Below are positions 32,821-42,092 of a DNA stretch of 64,000 bases, piece after piece; position 1 is the stretch's first letter; every line of letters begins with the position of its first letter. A program made the position numbers and the translations under genes. The notes below the pieces were generated by a model. The model was given only the letters and a program-made list of their open reading frames with translations, ran no database searches and had not been told where the DNA came from. Source of the DNA: Actinomycetes bacterium (GTDB lineage Bacteria > Actinomycetota > Acidimicrobiia > Acidimicrobiales > Palsa-688). The DNA lies in contig JAJYMM010000248.1 in NCBI GenBank assembly GCA_021787035.1, forward strand, positions 1 to 64,000, in the 5' to 3' direction.

Positions 32821-34608
32821 ATGTCGCAATCGACGGGGTCCGCGGTGAAGAACCGTCGGTCGGTTGGCCGAGCGCGGGCTTCGGGGTGCAGAGCCGGCTT
32901 CAGTATGCTAGCAATAGCATCGATCGTTACGATGCCGGGGGTTTCCCCAGCATCAGCCGCGCCGGCCCACCAGGCCTCGCAGGCCTCGGGACCGCGCTAC
33001 AACACCAGGGCCAACCCAGCCACAAATACCGAGGTGCCCGGGTGCCCGTCGAAGGGCGGGACCCTTAACGTCGACCTCGACGAGGACGTTCTCGCAGACT
33101 TGGACCCGAGCTACGAACCGGCCGCCGTCGCCTACCGGGTGGACAGAGGAGTCTTCGACTCGCTTGTGTACGAGGACTCCGCGGGCAAGTACTCTCCCTG
33201 GTTGGCCAGCAGTTGGACGGTTTCGCCAAACAAAGAGCATTACACCTTTGTCATCCGCAAGGGTGCAACGTTCTCAGACGGCACCCCGGTCAACGCGGCG
33301 GCCGTGAAGTTCACCTTCGACCGGATCGAAAACCCCAACGAAGGGTCGCTTTTCGCGATCAGCCTCCTTGGGCCCTACCAAGGTTCGGTACTTCTACCGG
33401 GCGGAAAGGTAGAGGTCAATTTCACCAGGCCCTATCCCGATTTCTTGGAAGCAGCGAGCCAAGCGTTCCTCGGGATCGTGTCGCCGACCGCCGTCAACAA
33501 GGCGGTAGCGGCCGCGCACGGTAACCAACGAGTGGGCTACGCCAACTTCGGCCTGAAGCCCGTGGGTAGCGGCCCATTCGAGATCACCTCCAACGTGGTC
33601 AACCAGCAAATCGTCGAAGTCGCCCGGCCCGCCTACAACTGGGGCCCTGCCGGCCTAACCCACAAGGGCCCGGCGTGCCTCGGCAAGATCGTGTTCGCCG
33701 AGGTACCTGAGCTGAGCACGCGGGTTGGCCAACTGATGTCCGGCCAGGTTGGGGCGGCCGAGACCATCCTGCCGCCTGACTACCAGGAGGTCCAGAGCAA
33801 CCCGTCGCTCAACCTTTACGTAGTCCCTGGGGCCGGCGCCGGCTACCAGATGCTCATCAACACCCAGGAGGCGCCGTGGAACAGCGTGGCCATGCGCAAG
33901 GCGTTTCGAGAAGCAATCGACCTCCCTGCCATCTTGCAGGCCGTCTATCAGGGAGAATACATCCAAGCCTGGGGTCCCATCATGCCGCACACGGCCTATT
34001 ACGACCCAGGCGTGGAAAACAGCTGGAAATACGACGCCAAGGCTGCAGACGCGACCTTCAAGTCCCTTGGGTGGAAGGTCGGCAGGGGCGGTTACCGTTA
34101 CAAGGACGGGAAAGAGCTGACCATGACCTTCGCTGGTCTTTCGCCCGACCGGGAGCTGCGCCAAGAGGTGAGTGACTACGTGCAGTCCTACGAGAAAAAG
34201 GTCGGCGTGAATTTCTCGATCACCAACTACAGTGTCGACACTGCCTTGAGCGTGCTCGAGAAGGGCGACTACGGCTCGACCGCCACCTCGTTCATAACGG
34301 CCTCTCCCTCGATAATGTACGACTTCTTCAACTCCGCTGAGATCCCGCATGGGCCCGTGTTCGGTCAGAACCTGGCCCGTCTAGACGTGCCTCAGATCAA
34401 CACCTGGACGGCAGAGGCCAACCAAGCGACAACTGCTGCACTGGAAAGGGCGCTCTGGGACAAGGTGCAGACCTACGTAGTCGCCAACGCTGTGACAATC
34501 CCCGTCACTATCGAGCCTTACATACTCGGCCTGCGCAACAACGTCCACGGGCTCGTATTCGACCGGCGCGATTACCCGATGTGGTATGGCGTCTGGCTGG
34601 GCAAGTAA
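32821..34608 (+). CDS. ABC peptide transporter substrate-binding protein (SBP family 5)
   Basis: A 595-residue extracellular binding protein of the DppA/OppA family. ATG 32821 follows the purine-rich GGAGAGGAGAGG. A signal peptide of ~43 residues ends near SPASAAPAHQ. Family marks: GVFDSLVYEDSAGKYSPWLA, HYTFVIRKGATFSDGTPVNA and VKFTFDRIENPNEGSLFAIS; the ending VHGLVFDRRDYPMWYGVWLG is also typical. It is the first gene of an importer with two permeases and two ATPases, followed by catabolic genes, which suggests a nutrient peptide or modified amino acid as ligand. Confidence 0.9.
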   Translation: MSQSTGSAVKNRRSVGRARASGCRAGFSMLAIASIVTMPGVSPASAAPAHQASQASGPRYNTRANPATNTEVPGCPSKGGTLNVDLDEDVLADLDPSYEPAAVAYRVDRGVFDSLVYEDSAGKYSPWLASSWTVSPNKEHYTFVIRKGATFSDGTPVNAAAVKFTFDRIENPNEGSLFAISLLGPYQGSVLLPGGKVEVNFTRPYPDFLEAASQAFLGIVSPTAVNKAVAAAHGNQRVGYANFGLKPVGSGPFEITSNVVNQQIVEVARPAYNWGPAGLTHKGPACLGKIVFAEVPELSTRVGQLMSGQVGAAETILPPDYQEVQSNPSLNLYVVPGAGAGYQMLINTQEAPWNSVAMRKAFREAIDLPAILQAVYQGEYIQAWGPIMPHTAYYDPGVENSWKYDAKAADATFKSLGWKVGRGGYRYKDGKELTMTFAGLSPDRELRQEVSDYVQSYEKKVGVNFSITNYSVDTALSVLEKGDYGSTATSFITASPSIMYDFFNSAEIPHGPVFGQNLARLDVPQINTWTAEANQATTAALERALWDKVQTYVVANAVTIPVTIEPYILGLRNNVHGLVFDRRDYPMWYGVWLGK

Positions 34609-34620
34609 AGGACGGCTCCC

Positions 34621-35556
34621 ACGCTCCACGTACTAGGTCGCCGCCTGGTAGTCAGCATCCCAGTGCTAGTCGGTGTGACCGCGCTGATCTTCTTTGTACT
34701 GCGTGCCCTGCCGGGTAACCCTGTGGTCCTCCTGACCCAAGGAGACCCCGGCATCACGCAGGCGCAAATACGCCATATTGAGGACAACTACGGGCTCAAC
34801 AAGCCACTCCTCGTGCAGTATGGGACCTTCATTTGGCATGCGCTCCAAGGCAACTTCGGCGTCTCGTACCTGACGAAGGAGCCCGTCATGTCCTCGATCG
34901 GCGCCCAAGCGGGTGCCACAGTAGAACTGACCGCGGCGGCCGTAGTGCTCACTGGGGTCATAGGCATCGGAGGCGGGTTGCTGGCCGCTATGTTCCGTGA
35001 CACCTGGGTAGACTCGTCGCTCCGTGTGCTAAGTCTTTTCGGAAGCGCCATGCCACTGTTTTGGACAGGCGTCCTCCTGATCCTCGTGTTCTCCTTCACA
35101 TGGAGGCTGTTCCCGTCGAGCGGGAGCGGAACGTTTTCGGAGCTCGTCCTGCCGGCCTTCTCCCTGGCCCTCGCGGGCTCAGGTCTGCTCGTTCGCTTAG
35201 TCAGGAACTCGATGCTCGACGTCATGGGCCAGGAGTTCGTGACCGCCCTCAGGGCAAAGGGTCTTCCCGAGTACCAGGTCCTCGTCCGCCATGTGCTGCG
35301 CAATGCGCTCGTGCCCGCAGTGACGGTGCTCGGCGTGCAGATAGGAGCGCTGCTGGCGGGGGCGGTTGTAACCGAGACGGTGTTCACTCGCCAAGGGCTC
35401 GGGAGCATGCTCGTCCAGGCGGTACAAAACAAGGACTACCCGACCGTCCAAGCCCTCGTGCTCATAATTGCGACGGTTTACGTCATAGTGAACATTTTGG
35501 TCGACATCTCCTATGCGTACCTCGACCCACGAGTGCGCACGACACTGACGAAATGA
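34621..35556 (+). CDS. ABC peptide transporter permease, DppB type, with non-canonical start
   Basis: A membrane permease of about 311 residues. Conserved family sequence begins LHVLGRRLVVSIPVLVGVTA, before any ATG, GTG or TTG in frame. The frame is open from TAA 34606, and the codon exactly where ATG is expected is ACG at 34621, 8 bases after AAGGA (34608-34612). The first standard candidates are CTG 34645 and GTG 34663, both cutting into helix 1. So either ACG is used, or the start is mutated. The rest is intact, with ALRAKGLPEYQVLVRHVLRN as the EAA loop and TETVFTRQGLGSMLVQAVQN. It follows the binding protein by 12 bases. Confidence 0.85.
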   Translation, partial: TLHVLGRRLVVSIPVLVGVTALIFFVLRALPGNPVVLLTQGDPGITQAQIRHIEDNYGLNKPLLVQYGTFIWHALQGNFGVSYLTKEPVMSSIGAQAGATVELTAAAVVLTGVIGIGGGLLAAMFRDTWVDSSLRVLSLFGSAMPLFWTGVLLILVFSFTWRLFPSSGSGTFSELVLPAFSLALAGSGLLVRLVRNSMLDVMGQEFVTALRAKGLPEYQVLVRHVLRNALVPAVTVLGVQIGALLAGAVVTETVFTRQGLGSMLVQAVQNKDYPTVQALVLIIATVYVIVNILVDISYAYLDPRVRTTLTK

Positions 35557-35582
35557 GGGACTGACGATATGGGTGCGCGCCT

Positions 35583-36536
35583 ATGAGCCTCGGGCAAACG
35601 AGTATCGCTTATCCAAACCGGGAGGACGGGGCCCTCGCCAGCGAGGCGGTCTCGCCCCTCGGGGGGGACCTAAACGAGCGATCGAGTCCTTGGTGGTTTC
35701 GTCGGAGAGCCCTGCGACGCCAGATCTTCCACCCAAATAACTTTATCCTCGGCCTGTCTTGCGCCGTGCTCGCCATCGTCTTTCTCTGGGCTGCAGTGCC
35801 CTCGCTTTTCAGCCCGGACACTGCCGTCGGCGCGTACCCGACCCAGGTCCTGCAGCCACCCCTCGGGAAGTTCTTCCTAGGTACCGACCAATATGGCCGG
35901 AGTATCTATGCGGAGCTCGTCTACGGGGCGCGCTCCGCTGTCTTGATCGGGGTATTGGCGACGGCCGGTTCGGCCATCGTGGGTTCGTTGATGGGGATCG
36001 CTGCCGGTTACATCGGCGGGGCGACCGACATGGTGATAATGCGGGTCGTCGACGTCCTGCTCGCGCTCCCCGGCCTCTTCCTCGCCCTCATTTTCGTGGC
36101 CGCCCTCCCACCGAACTTGATGAACTTGATAATAGCGGTCGGCGTACAGGGCATACCCGCCTACGCCAGGGTGCTGCGCGCTCAGGCCCTTCAAGTCCGG
36201 GGCCGGCTTTACGTGGACGCGGCCACTGTCCTCGGCGTGGCGCGATGGAAAATCCTCGCGCGCCACATCGTGCCGAACTGCTTGGCGCCCGTCCTTGTGC
36301 TGGCGGCGATCGGCTTCGGATTCGCCATAATCATTGGGGCGACGCTCGCCTTCCTCGGCCTCGGCCCGACCACTCCGCCGCTCAATTGGGGCGCCTTGAT
36401 AGCAAGCGGGCAAGGTTACGTCAACCAGGACTGGTGGATCACGACGTTCCCTGGCCTCATGATCACTGCAGTCGTGATCGCTGTGAACGTGCTCGGGGAC
36501 TGGTTGCGCGACCACATGGAGCCGACAAGCCGGTGA
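35583..36536 (+). CDS. ABC peptide transporter permease, DppC type
   Basis: A 317-residue partner permease with an N-terminal cytoplasmic tail containing RRRALRRQIFHPNNFILG. The hallmark LGTDQYGRSIYAELVYGARS follows the first outside loop. The EAA loop is DAATVLGVARWKILARHIVP, and the LAFLGLGPTTPPLNWGALI stretch is conserved in the family. The stop codon overlaps the GTG of the next gene (GTGA, 36533-36536). Confidence 0.92.
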   Translation: MSLGQTSIAYPNREDGALASEAVSPLGGDLNERSSPWWFRRRALRRQIFHPNNFILGLSCAVLAIVFLWAAVPSLFSPDTAVGAYPTQVLQPPLGKFFLGTDQYGRSIYAELVYGARSAVLIGVLATAGSAIVGSLMGIAAGYIGGATDMVIMRVVDVLLALPGLFLALIFVAALPPNLMNLIIAVGVQGIPAYARVLRAQALQVRGRLYVDAATVLGVARWKILARHIVPNCLAPVLVLAAIGFGFAIIIGATLAFLGLGPTTPPLNWGALIASGQGYVNQDWWITTFPGLMITAVVIAVNVLGDWLRDHMEPTSR

Positions 36537-37585
36537 CAGAACTACTGGAAGTAGAAGGTCTCACCGTCAAGTTCGAAAGCGCCGCCCACCACCTCGAGCT
36601 GGTGCGCGACGCCAGCTTCGAAATAGGGACCGGCGAGGTCGTGGCCATGGTGGGCGAGTCTGGCAGTGGCAAGAGCATAACGGCGCGCGCGATCCTCGGT
36701 CTGTTGCGGCGGAACCACCGCATGACGGTGGAGGGCAACGCCAGGCTCGCTGGGCGAGAGCTGCTCGCGCTGGCCGAGGCAGAGATGCGCGAGGTGCGTG
36801 GCCGTCGGGTTTCCATGATCTTCCAGGATCCCGTGGGGGCACTCGACCCGGTGGTGAGCATTGGTGCCCAGGTGCTCGAGGCGGTCCGCCGCCGACGTTC
36901 AGGCACCCGGCCGGAGCAGCGCCGGCGTGTCATCGAGTTGCTCGCGAGTGTCGGGATCACCGACCCCGAGCTCCGGGCGAAGCAGTTCCCCCACGAGGTC
37001 TCCGGTGGCATGTGCCAGCGGGCGCTGATCGCGATCGCACTCGCGGGTAGCCCCGAACTGTTGATCGCAGACGAGCCAACCACGGCGCTCGACGTGACTG
37101 TGCAGGCCCAGGTACTTGACCTGTTGAAACGTCTCCGCGACGAGCGACAGATGTCAGTGCTTTTGATAACCCACGACATGGGCGTGGCCGCGCAAACCGC
37201 TGACCGCGTACTTATCATGTACGCCGGATCTCTCGTCGAACAGGGCCCGACTGCCGACATATTCGGCCACCCCTGCCACCCCTATACCGGTGGGCTCATA
37301 TCGGCGGTTCCCCGGGTCGACGCGCCGCGCTCCCGACGGTTGGTCGCCATCCCAGGCTCCGTCCCAGAGGCTGCAGACCGGCCGGCAGGTTGCGCTTTCC
37401 ACCCTCGGTGCCCACTGGCCGACGACCGCTGTGCGACGGCCATGCCGGGCCCCCGCCGCCTGGGCAACCAGATCGCCGCGTGCCACCGGGCCGAAGAGGC
37501 ACGCGACAGCCAGGTCCACCGTTGGCAGGCAGGTCCAGGAGGCGGAGGCGCAGGGCGCCTCCCTGAAGAGAGGGCGGCGCTTTGA
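36533..37585 (+). CDS. ABC peptide transporter ATPase, DppD type
   Basis: A 350-residue ATP-binding subunit starting at the GTG of a GTGA overlap. Walker A is GESGSGKS, the signature VSGGM (with Cys-Gln following, instead of the usual SGGQ), Walker B LLIADEPTTALD, and the switch His is in LLITHDMG. The C-terminus has the oligopeptide-transporter domain with HPCHPYTGGLISAVPR and clustered cysteines (GCAFHPRCPLADDRC) that bind an iron-sulfur cluster in Dpp-type ATPases. It overlaps the next gene by one base (TGATG). Confidence 0.92.
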   Translation: MTELLEVEGLTVKFESAAHHLELVRDASFEIGTGEVVAMVGESGSGKSITARAILGLLRRNHRMTVEGNARLAGRELLALAEAEMREVRGRRVSMIFQDPVGALDPVVSIGAQVLEAVRRRRSGTRPEQRRRVIELLASVGITDPELRAKQFPHEVSGGMCQRALIAIALAGSPELLIADEPTTALDVTVQAQVLDLLKRLRDERQMSVLLITHDMGVAAQTADRVLIMYAGSLVEQGPTADIFGHPCHPYTGGLISAVPRVDAPRSRRLVAIPGSVPEAADRPAGCAFHPRCPLADDRCATAMPGPRRLGNQIAACHRAEEARDSQVHRWQAGPGGGGAGRLPEERAAL

Positions 37586-38658
37586 TGCCCCCGAACCAGG
37601 CAGCACCTCTTGCCCGCGAAGAAGACCGCCACGGTGGGCAACGAGAGGGCCTCCGGGACGGTCCTCGTGAAGCAAGGGCCCAGCGGGACGGGGCCCTGCT
37701 CGAAGTATGGGACCTCGTATGCCATTTTAAGCTGCGGCGCAAGTGGTGGAAGGGTGGGCCGGCACCGGTCGTGAGGGCAGTGGACGGTGTCTCCTTGTCG
37801 GTCGGCCGACAGGAGACCTACGCGCTGGTTGGCGAGTCGGGTTGCGGGAAAAGTACCCTCGGGCGGCTCATCTTGCGCCTCGAGCGGCCCACCTCTGGCG
37901 CGGTCCGCTTCGAGGGTAGGGACTGGCTCGCGCTCCGAGGCGACCACTTGCGCCAAGCACGAAGGGAAGTGCAGGCGATCTTTCAGGATCCCCTAGGCGC
38001 GCTCGACCCGAGGAGGACCGTCGGCAAGTCTGTCGAGGAGGCGCTCGACGCGCACAACCTCGCAAAGGGACAGGCAGCGCGACGGCGCGTCGCCGAGCTG
38101 TTGGAGAGCGTCGGGCTCCGTCCCGCACTCGCGGCCCGGTACCCACACGAGCTCTCCGGCGGGCAGCGTCAGCGGGTGACGGTGGCCAGGGCGATCGCAG
38201 GCGGCCCGAAGTTCATCGTCGCCGACGAGGCCGTATCAGCGCTAGACGTCTCCGTGCAGGCCCAGGTGATCAACTTGCTGGCCGACCTGCAGGAATCGCT
38301 CGGTGTGAGCTATTTGTTCATAAGCCACGGCCTGGCCACCGTACGTCATATGGCCGACCGAGTAGGGGTCATGTACCTCGGCAGGCTGGTCGAGGAGGCC
38401 CCAGCAGAGGAGCTCTTCTCGGCACCGGCGCACCCATATACCAAAGCGCTCCTTTCGGCTGCGCCTGCTCCCGACCCGACCACGGCGAGCAAGGGGGTAG
38501 AACTGCGTGGGGAGGTCCCGAGCGCGGCCAGCCTGCCCTCGGGGTGCAGGTTCCGTACCCGTTGCCCCAAGGCCAAGGAGATCTGCCGGGAGGCGGAGCC
38601 GGTGTTGCTCGCCGTCGCCAAAGGCCGCTCAGTGGCCTGCCATTTCCCAGAAAGCTAG
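37585..38658 (+). CDS. ABC peptide transporter ATPase, DppF type
   Basis: A 357-residue second ATP-binding subunit. ATG 37585 overlaps the preceding stop. A charged ~35-residue extension precedes the domain. Walker A GESGCGKS, signature LSGGQRQRV, Walker B FIVADEAVSALD (Ala in place of the usual Pro), His in FISHGLATV. The C-terminus HPYTKALLSAAPAPDP and the cysteines in GCRFRTRCPKAKEIC match the family. Together with DppD it powers the importer. Confidence 0.92.
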   Translation: MPPNQAAPLAREEDRHGGQREGLRDGPREARAQRDGALLEVWDLVCHFKLRRKWWKGGPAPVVRAVDGVSLSVGRQETYALVGESGCGKSTLGRLILRLERPTSGAVRFEGRDWLALRGDHLRQARREVQAIFQDPLGALDPRRTVGKSVEEALDAHNLAKGQAARRRVAELLESVGLRPALAARYPHELSGGQRQRVTVARAIAGGPKFIVADEAVSALDVSVQAQVINLLADLQESLGVSYLFISHGLATVRHMADRVGVMYLGRLVEEAPAEELFSAPAHPYTKALLSAAPAPDPTTASKGVELRGEVPSAASLPSGCRFRTRCPKAKEICREAEPVLLAVAKGRSVACHFPES

Positions 38659-38674
38659 AGGAGGAGCCACAGCA

Positions 38675-39913
38675 ATGAAACTACTTAGGGCGCCAAAGTT
38701 GCTCACGGGGCGGCCCGACGAGGTCATCCTCGACGCCGAGGTGCTGGTCGATGGGGTGCTCATAAAGGGCGTCGGCCCGAGAGGGAGCCAGGACGCGAGC
38801 GGAGCTGAGGTGGTCGAGCTAGAGGGCTGCACGCTGATGCCGGGGATGGTAGACGCCCACGTACACCTCGGCTTCGACAGGGACGTCAACCCAACCACCA
38901 AGAAGAGCACCGAGACAGACAGCCACCTTCTGCTCAGGATGGCGGAAAACGCCCGGAAGCTCCTCTCGGCCGGCGTCACCACTGCGAGGGACCTAGGGGG
39001 GCGGGACTTCCTCGAAGTCGAGCTGCGAGACGCCATCGACGCCGGCCTCGCCGTCGGGCCTCATCTGGTGGTGGCGACGCGCCCGATCACCAATACCGGC
39101 GGCCATTGCTGGTACATGGGCGGTGAGGCCGACGACGCCGACGGGATAAGGCGGGTGGCACGAGAGAACCTGCGGGCGGGTGCAGACTGCCTGAAGGTCA
39201 TGGCCACCGGCGGTGCCATGACACCCGTCGGCCCTCCCGCCTGGCGGGCCCAGTGGACCTCCACAGAAATCCTGGCCGCTGTGGAAGAGGCAGCCACGCG
39301 GGGAAAGTTCGTAGCAGCCCACGCGCACGGCACGGAGGGCATAAAGAACGCCGCCCTGGCGGGCGTGAGGACCATCGAGCACTGTTCCTTCGCCGTCGAG
39401 GGCGCCGGCAGCCCCTTTGCACGCGAAGTGGACATGGAGGTCGTAGCGCTAATTGCCGAGCGCGGAGTGTACGTTTGCCCCACGGTCAACGCTGTTGTGT
39501 GGCAAATGGACGAGCGCTTTGGGCCAGGGGTGTTCGGCAACTTGGTGGACAGGTTGGCCAAGATGCGGGCAGCGGGTGTGAAGCTGATTGCTGGCACCGA
39601 TTGCGGCTTCGGGATGCGGGGGATCGAAAACCGCATGGACGGGTACTTGCGAGGCCTCGAGGTCTTCGCAGCGGCTGGGTGGGACAATGCTTCGGTCATC
39701 GAGGCCGCGACTACCCTTGCCGCCGAAGCGATCGGGGTGGGAGAACTAACCGGGTCCCTCGACGCCGGCAAGCAGGCCGACCTGATCGCCCTCCGAGGCG
39801 ACCCCCTGGCACGCCTGGGAGACCTGTGCAACCTCGAGCTCGTCATGGTCTCGGGCCGTTGCGTGACCCAGAGCCATGTCGAGACCACCAACGCTTCGGT
39901 TTGGGTACCGTAG
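38675..39913 (+). CDS. Amidohydrolase (COG1228, prolidase/imidazolonepropionase-related)
   Basis: A 412-residue cytoplasmic metal-dependent hydrolase. ATG 38675 follows GGAGGAG with 8 bases spacing. Metal ligands are visible in order: VDAHVHLG (HxH), the carboxylated lysine in CLKVMATGGAM, AAHAHGTEG, TIEHCSF and IAGTDCGF (Asp). This architecture is shared with Xaa-Pro dipeptidases and carboxypeptidases that cleave dipeptides or N-acyl amino acids. Position right after a dipeptide-type importer, only 16 bases from DppF, supports cleavage of the imported compound (inference). Confidence 0.85.
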   Translation: MKLLRAPKLLTGRPDEVILDAEVLVDGVLIKGVGPRGSQDASGAEVVELEGCTLMPGMVDAHVHLGFDRDVNPTTKKSTETDSHLLLRMAENARKLLSAGVTTARDLGGRDFLEVELRDAIDAGLAVGPHLVVATRPITNTGGHCWYMGGEADDADGIRRVARENLRAGADCLKVMATGGAMTPVGPPAWRAQWTSTEILAAVEEAATRGKFVAAHAHGTEGIKNAALAGVRTIEHCSFAVEGAGSPFAREVDMEVVALIAERGVYVCPTVNAVVWQMDERFGPGVFGNLVDRLAKMRAAGVKLIAGTDCGFGMRGIENRMDGYLRGLEVFAAAGWDNASVIEAATTLAAEAIGVGELTGSLDAGKQADLIALRGDPLARLGDLCNLELVMVSGRCVTQSHVETTNASVWVP

Positions 39914-39944
39914 CGAGAGCCTGGCCTACGAAAGGAGCTCGATA

Positions 39945-41126
39945 ATGGCGAAACTTGACACCACAAAGATCCGCGAGCAGTTGCCCGCCACGACGGCCAA
40001 TGTGTACCTGAACACGGGGACTTACGGCCCGATGTCCCGGCATGCCTTTGCGGCCATCGCTGAGCGTGCCACCGAAGACCTGCAAGACGGCCGCCTCCAC
40101 GGGGGGATGCAGGCCTTTCAGGCTTATGCCGGACGATTGGCCGACCTCCGCAGCGACCTGGCTTGTGTGGTCGGGGCCGATGCCAACGAGATAGCACTGA
40201 CACGTTCCACGACCGAAGGGGTCAACCTCGGGATCTGGGGGCGGACCTGGTCAGAAGGAGACGAGGTCGTCACGACCTCCCAAGAGCACCCCGGGATTCT
40301 CTTCCCCCTTGCCCTCCTTCGCAGGCGTTACGGGGTGAAGATAACCTTCGCTGACGTAGGCCATGGCGACAGCGCCCGTGCGCTCCAGGCCTTCGCGGAC
40401 GTTCTCCACCCGGGCGTGAGGATGGTGGCGCTCTCCCATGTCCTCTACACGACCGGGGCAGTCCTACCGCTTCGGGAGATAACTGACATGGCACACTCTT
40501 TCGGCGCCGTCGTGCACGTAGACGGTGCCCAATCGGTCGGTGCCATCCCGGTAGACATGCACGCTCTCGGCATCGACTACTACGCCTTCTCGGGCCAGAA
40601 GTGGCTCTGCGGGCCTGATGGCTCAGGAGGGCTGTTCGTCCGGGCCGACAAGCTCGCCTCTCTGGAACCGAGCTTCGCTTCCTTTACAACAGTGGATTAC
40701 AGGACATTCGACGCGAAGGATCCGCAGACGTTCGTCCTTCGCCCCGAAGCGTCGTGCCTGGAGACGGGCACGGTCTACCGCCCTGCAGTGTTCGGCTTTG
40801 GGGCGGCAGTCGCTTGGCTCAAAAACGAGGTGGGATTGGACGCTGCCCATGCAGACATCTCCCTCCTCTCGGGCTACTGCAGGGACAGGGCCGCTGGTAT
40901 CCCCGGCGCCACGGTCCTGTCGCCTCCCGGCCAGCCATCGGGACTGGTGGCGCTCCATATCGGAGATGTCGATACTACGCTCGCCGTCGATTACCTACGG
41001 GAGTCCGGCGTGCTGATCCGCAACATCCACGAGAACAACGCCCTTCGGATATCGACTGGCTTTTACAACACAGAAGAAGAGGTGGACCTGGCTCTAGAGA
41101 AGATCTTTGAGTTCATGAGACGTTAA
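39945..41126 (+). CDS. Class V aminotransferase-fold PLP enzyme
   Basis: A 393-residue pyridoxal phosphate enzyme. ATG 39945 follows AGGAG by 7 bases. VYLNTGTYGPMSRHAFAAIA, the PLP-phosphate loop TRSTTEGVNLG, HVDGAQSVGAIPVDMHALG (PLP-ring Asp) and YYAFSGQKWLCGPDGSGGLF (Schiff-base Lys) are all present. The fold covers cysteine desulfurases, isopenicillin N epimerases and serine-type lyases; the gene lacks an obvious catalytic desulfurase cysteine loop. With an adjacent RidA and peptide import it may deaminate or racemise an amino acid (inference). Confidence 0.85.
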   Translation: MAKLDTTKIREQLPATTANVYLNTGTYGPMSRHAFAAIAERATEDLQDGRLHGGMQAFQAYAGRLADLRSDLACVVGADANEIALTRSTTEGVNLGIWGRTWSEGDEVVTTSQEHPGILFPLALLRRRYGVKITFADVGHGDSARALQAFADVLHPGVRMVALSHVLYTTGAVLPLREITDMAHSFGAVVHVDGAQSVGAIPVDMHALGIDYYAFSGQKWLCGPDGSGGLFVRADKLASLEPSFASFTTVDYRTFDAKDPQTFVLRPEASCLETGTVYRPAVFGFGAAVAWLKNEVGLDAAHADISLLSGYCRDRAAGIPGATVLSPPGQPSGLVALHIGDVDTTLAVDYLRESGVLIRNIHENNALRISTGFYNTEEEVDLALEKIFEFMRR

Positions 41127-41127
41127 A

Positions 41128-41185
41128 ATGGGCTGTTGAAGCCCATGTGTTTATGTTGACGCAAAGAGGTACGCTCCGGTAGGCT
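41128..41185 (+). promoter_or_regulatory. Hairpin and possible promoter before the regulator gene
   Basis: ATGGGCT (41128-41134) and AGCCCAT (41140-41146) form a perfect 7-bp stem just after the aminotransferase stop. TTGACG (41156-41161) and TAGGCT (41180-41185), 18 bases apart, form a plausible promoter for the regulator. The hairpin could be a partial terminator or an operator. Confidence 0.35.
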
Positions 41186-41243
41186 AAGACCAAAGAGATT
41201 TCCCGCCACACGTCGTTCGCTCACGAGGTCAGGTCCTCGGTCG

Positions 41244-42092
41244 GTGGAGCGGGGAAGGCACGGGGGACATTTGACGACCACCTCCAAGAAATACAGCACC
41301 GCGAAAAGGGACCAGGAGAGGGACCGCCAGATAGCGATGGTGGCTTCAATGTTGGCGTCCCTCCAGCAAGCCCTCGGGCCAGGCACCGAGCTCGCGCTCC
41401 ACGACCTGCGCAAGCTCGACCATTCCCTGGTCGCCCTTGCGGGCGGGCTGACCAAGCGCAAGCCCGGTGCCCCGATCACTGGGCTCGTGCTTGAGCGGCT
41501 GCAGGCAGGCCAGACAAGTGACCTCTTCCGGTACCCCGCGCGCACCAACGATGGAAAGGAGCTGTGTTCCTCCACGATCTTCTTACGCGACGCCGCGGGC
41601 GAGGCCTTTGCGTGCTTGTGCCTGAACACCGACGTGAGCCTCTGGAGCGAGGTGGCACGTGCGCTACCGGCCATGCTCCCAGAGGCGGCGGCCGCGAGCG
41701 GCGCGAGCGGCGCGAGCGAGGAGGAATTCGTCCCCCACGTGGCCGACCTGGCCGCGAGCGCAGTGAGCCGGGCTATTGGCGAGGTCGGTGTGCCGGTTGA
41801 GCTGATGCGCAAGGAGCACCGGGCACAGGTGGTGAAAAATCTGGACGCGTCTGGGTTTTTTCTCGTACAGAGCTCGGTCGGTTACGTCGCAAAGGCACTC
41901 GGCGTCAGCCGTTTCAGTGTTTACAACTATCTGCGCGAGCTTGGGGTGACCGCTCTCAGCATCGGGCCGGCCCATGAGCCCAGGCGCGCGCCGTCTGGCC
42001 GCGGACGAGGCCGACAGGTGCCGGCGCCAACGAAAGCGCCGCGGCCCGCAAGGCCGAGGGGCGCGAAAGGAGGAGGGCACAATGGCGGGTAG
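41244..42092 (+). CDS. DauR/YheO-type transcriptional regulator
   Basis: A 282-residue DNA-binding regulator. Residues ~25-130 are a YheO-like PAS domain: MLASLQQALGPGTELALHDL, then SLVALAGGLTKRKPGAPITG and FLRDAAGEAFACLCLNTDVS. Residues ~190-245 are the DauR-type helix-turn-helix, with SGFFLVQSSVGYVAKALGVS and RFSVYNYLREL. The tail is Pro/Arg-rich. Known family members govern D-amino acid (D-arginine) catabolism. GTG 41244 or TTG 41271 may be the start; the latter has GGGGGA before it. It overlaps the RidA gene by 11 bases. Confidence 0.8.
   Translation: MERGRHGGHLTTTSKKYSTAKRDQERDRQIAMVASMLASLQQALGPGTELALHDLRKLDHSLVALAGGLTKRKPGAPITGLVLERLQAGQTSDLFRYPARTNDGKELCSSTIFLRDAAGEAFACLCLNTDVSLWSEVARALPAMLPEAAAASGASGASEEEFVPHVADLAASAVSRAIGEVGVPVELMRKEHRAQVVKNLDASGFFLVQSSVGYVAKALGVSRFSVYNYLRELGVTALSIGPAHEPRRAPSGRGRGRQVPAPTKAPRPARPRGAKGGGHNGG

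Noticed and set aside
35759-36532. Upstream extension of the DppD ATPase frame
   Set aside because: It is the shadow of the DppC permease; the conserved ATPase begins at GTG 36533.
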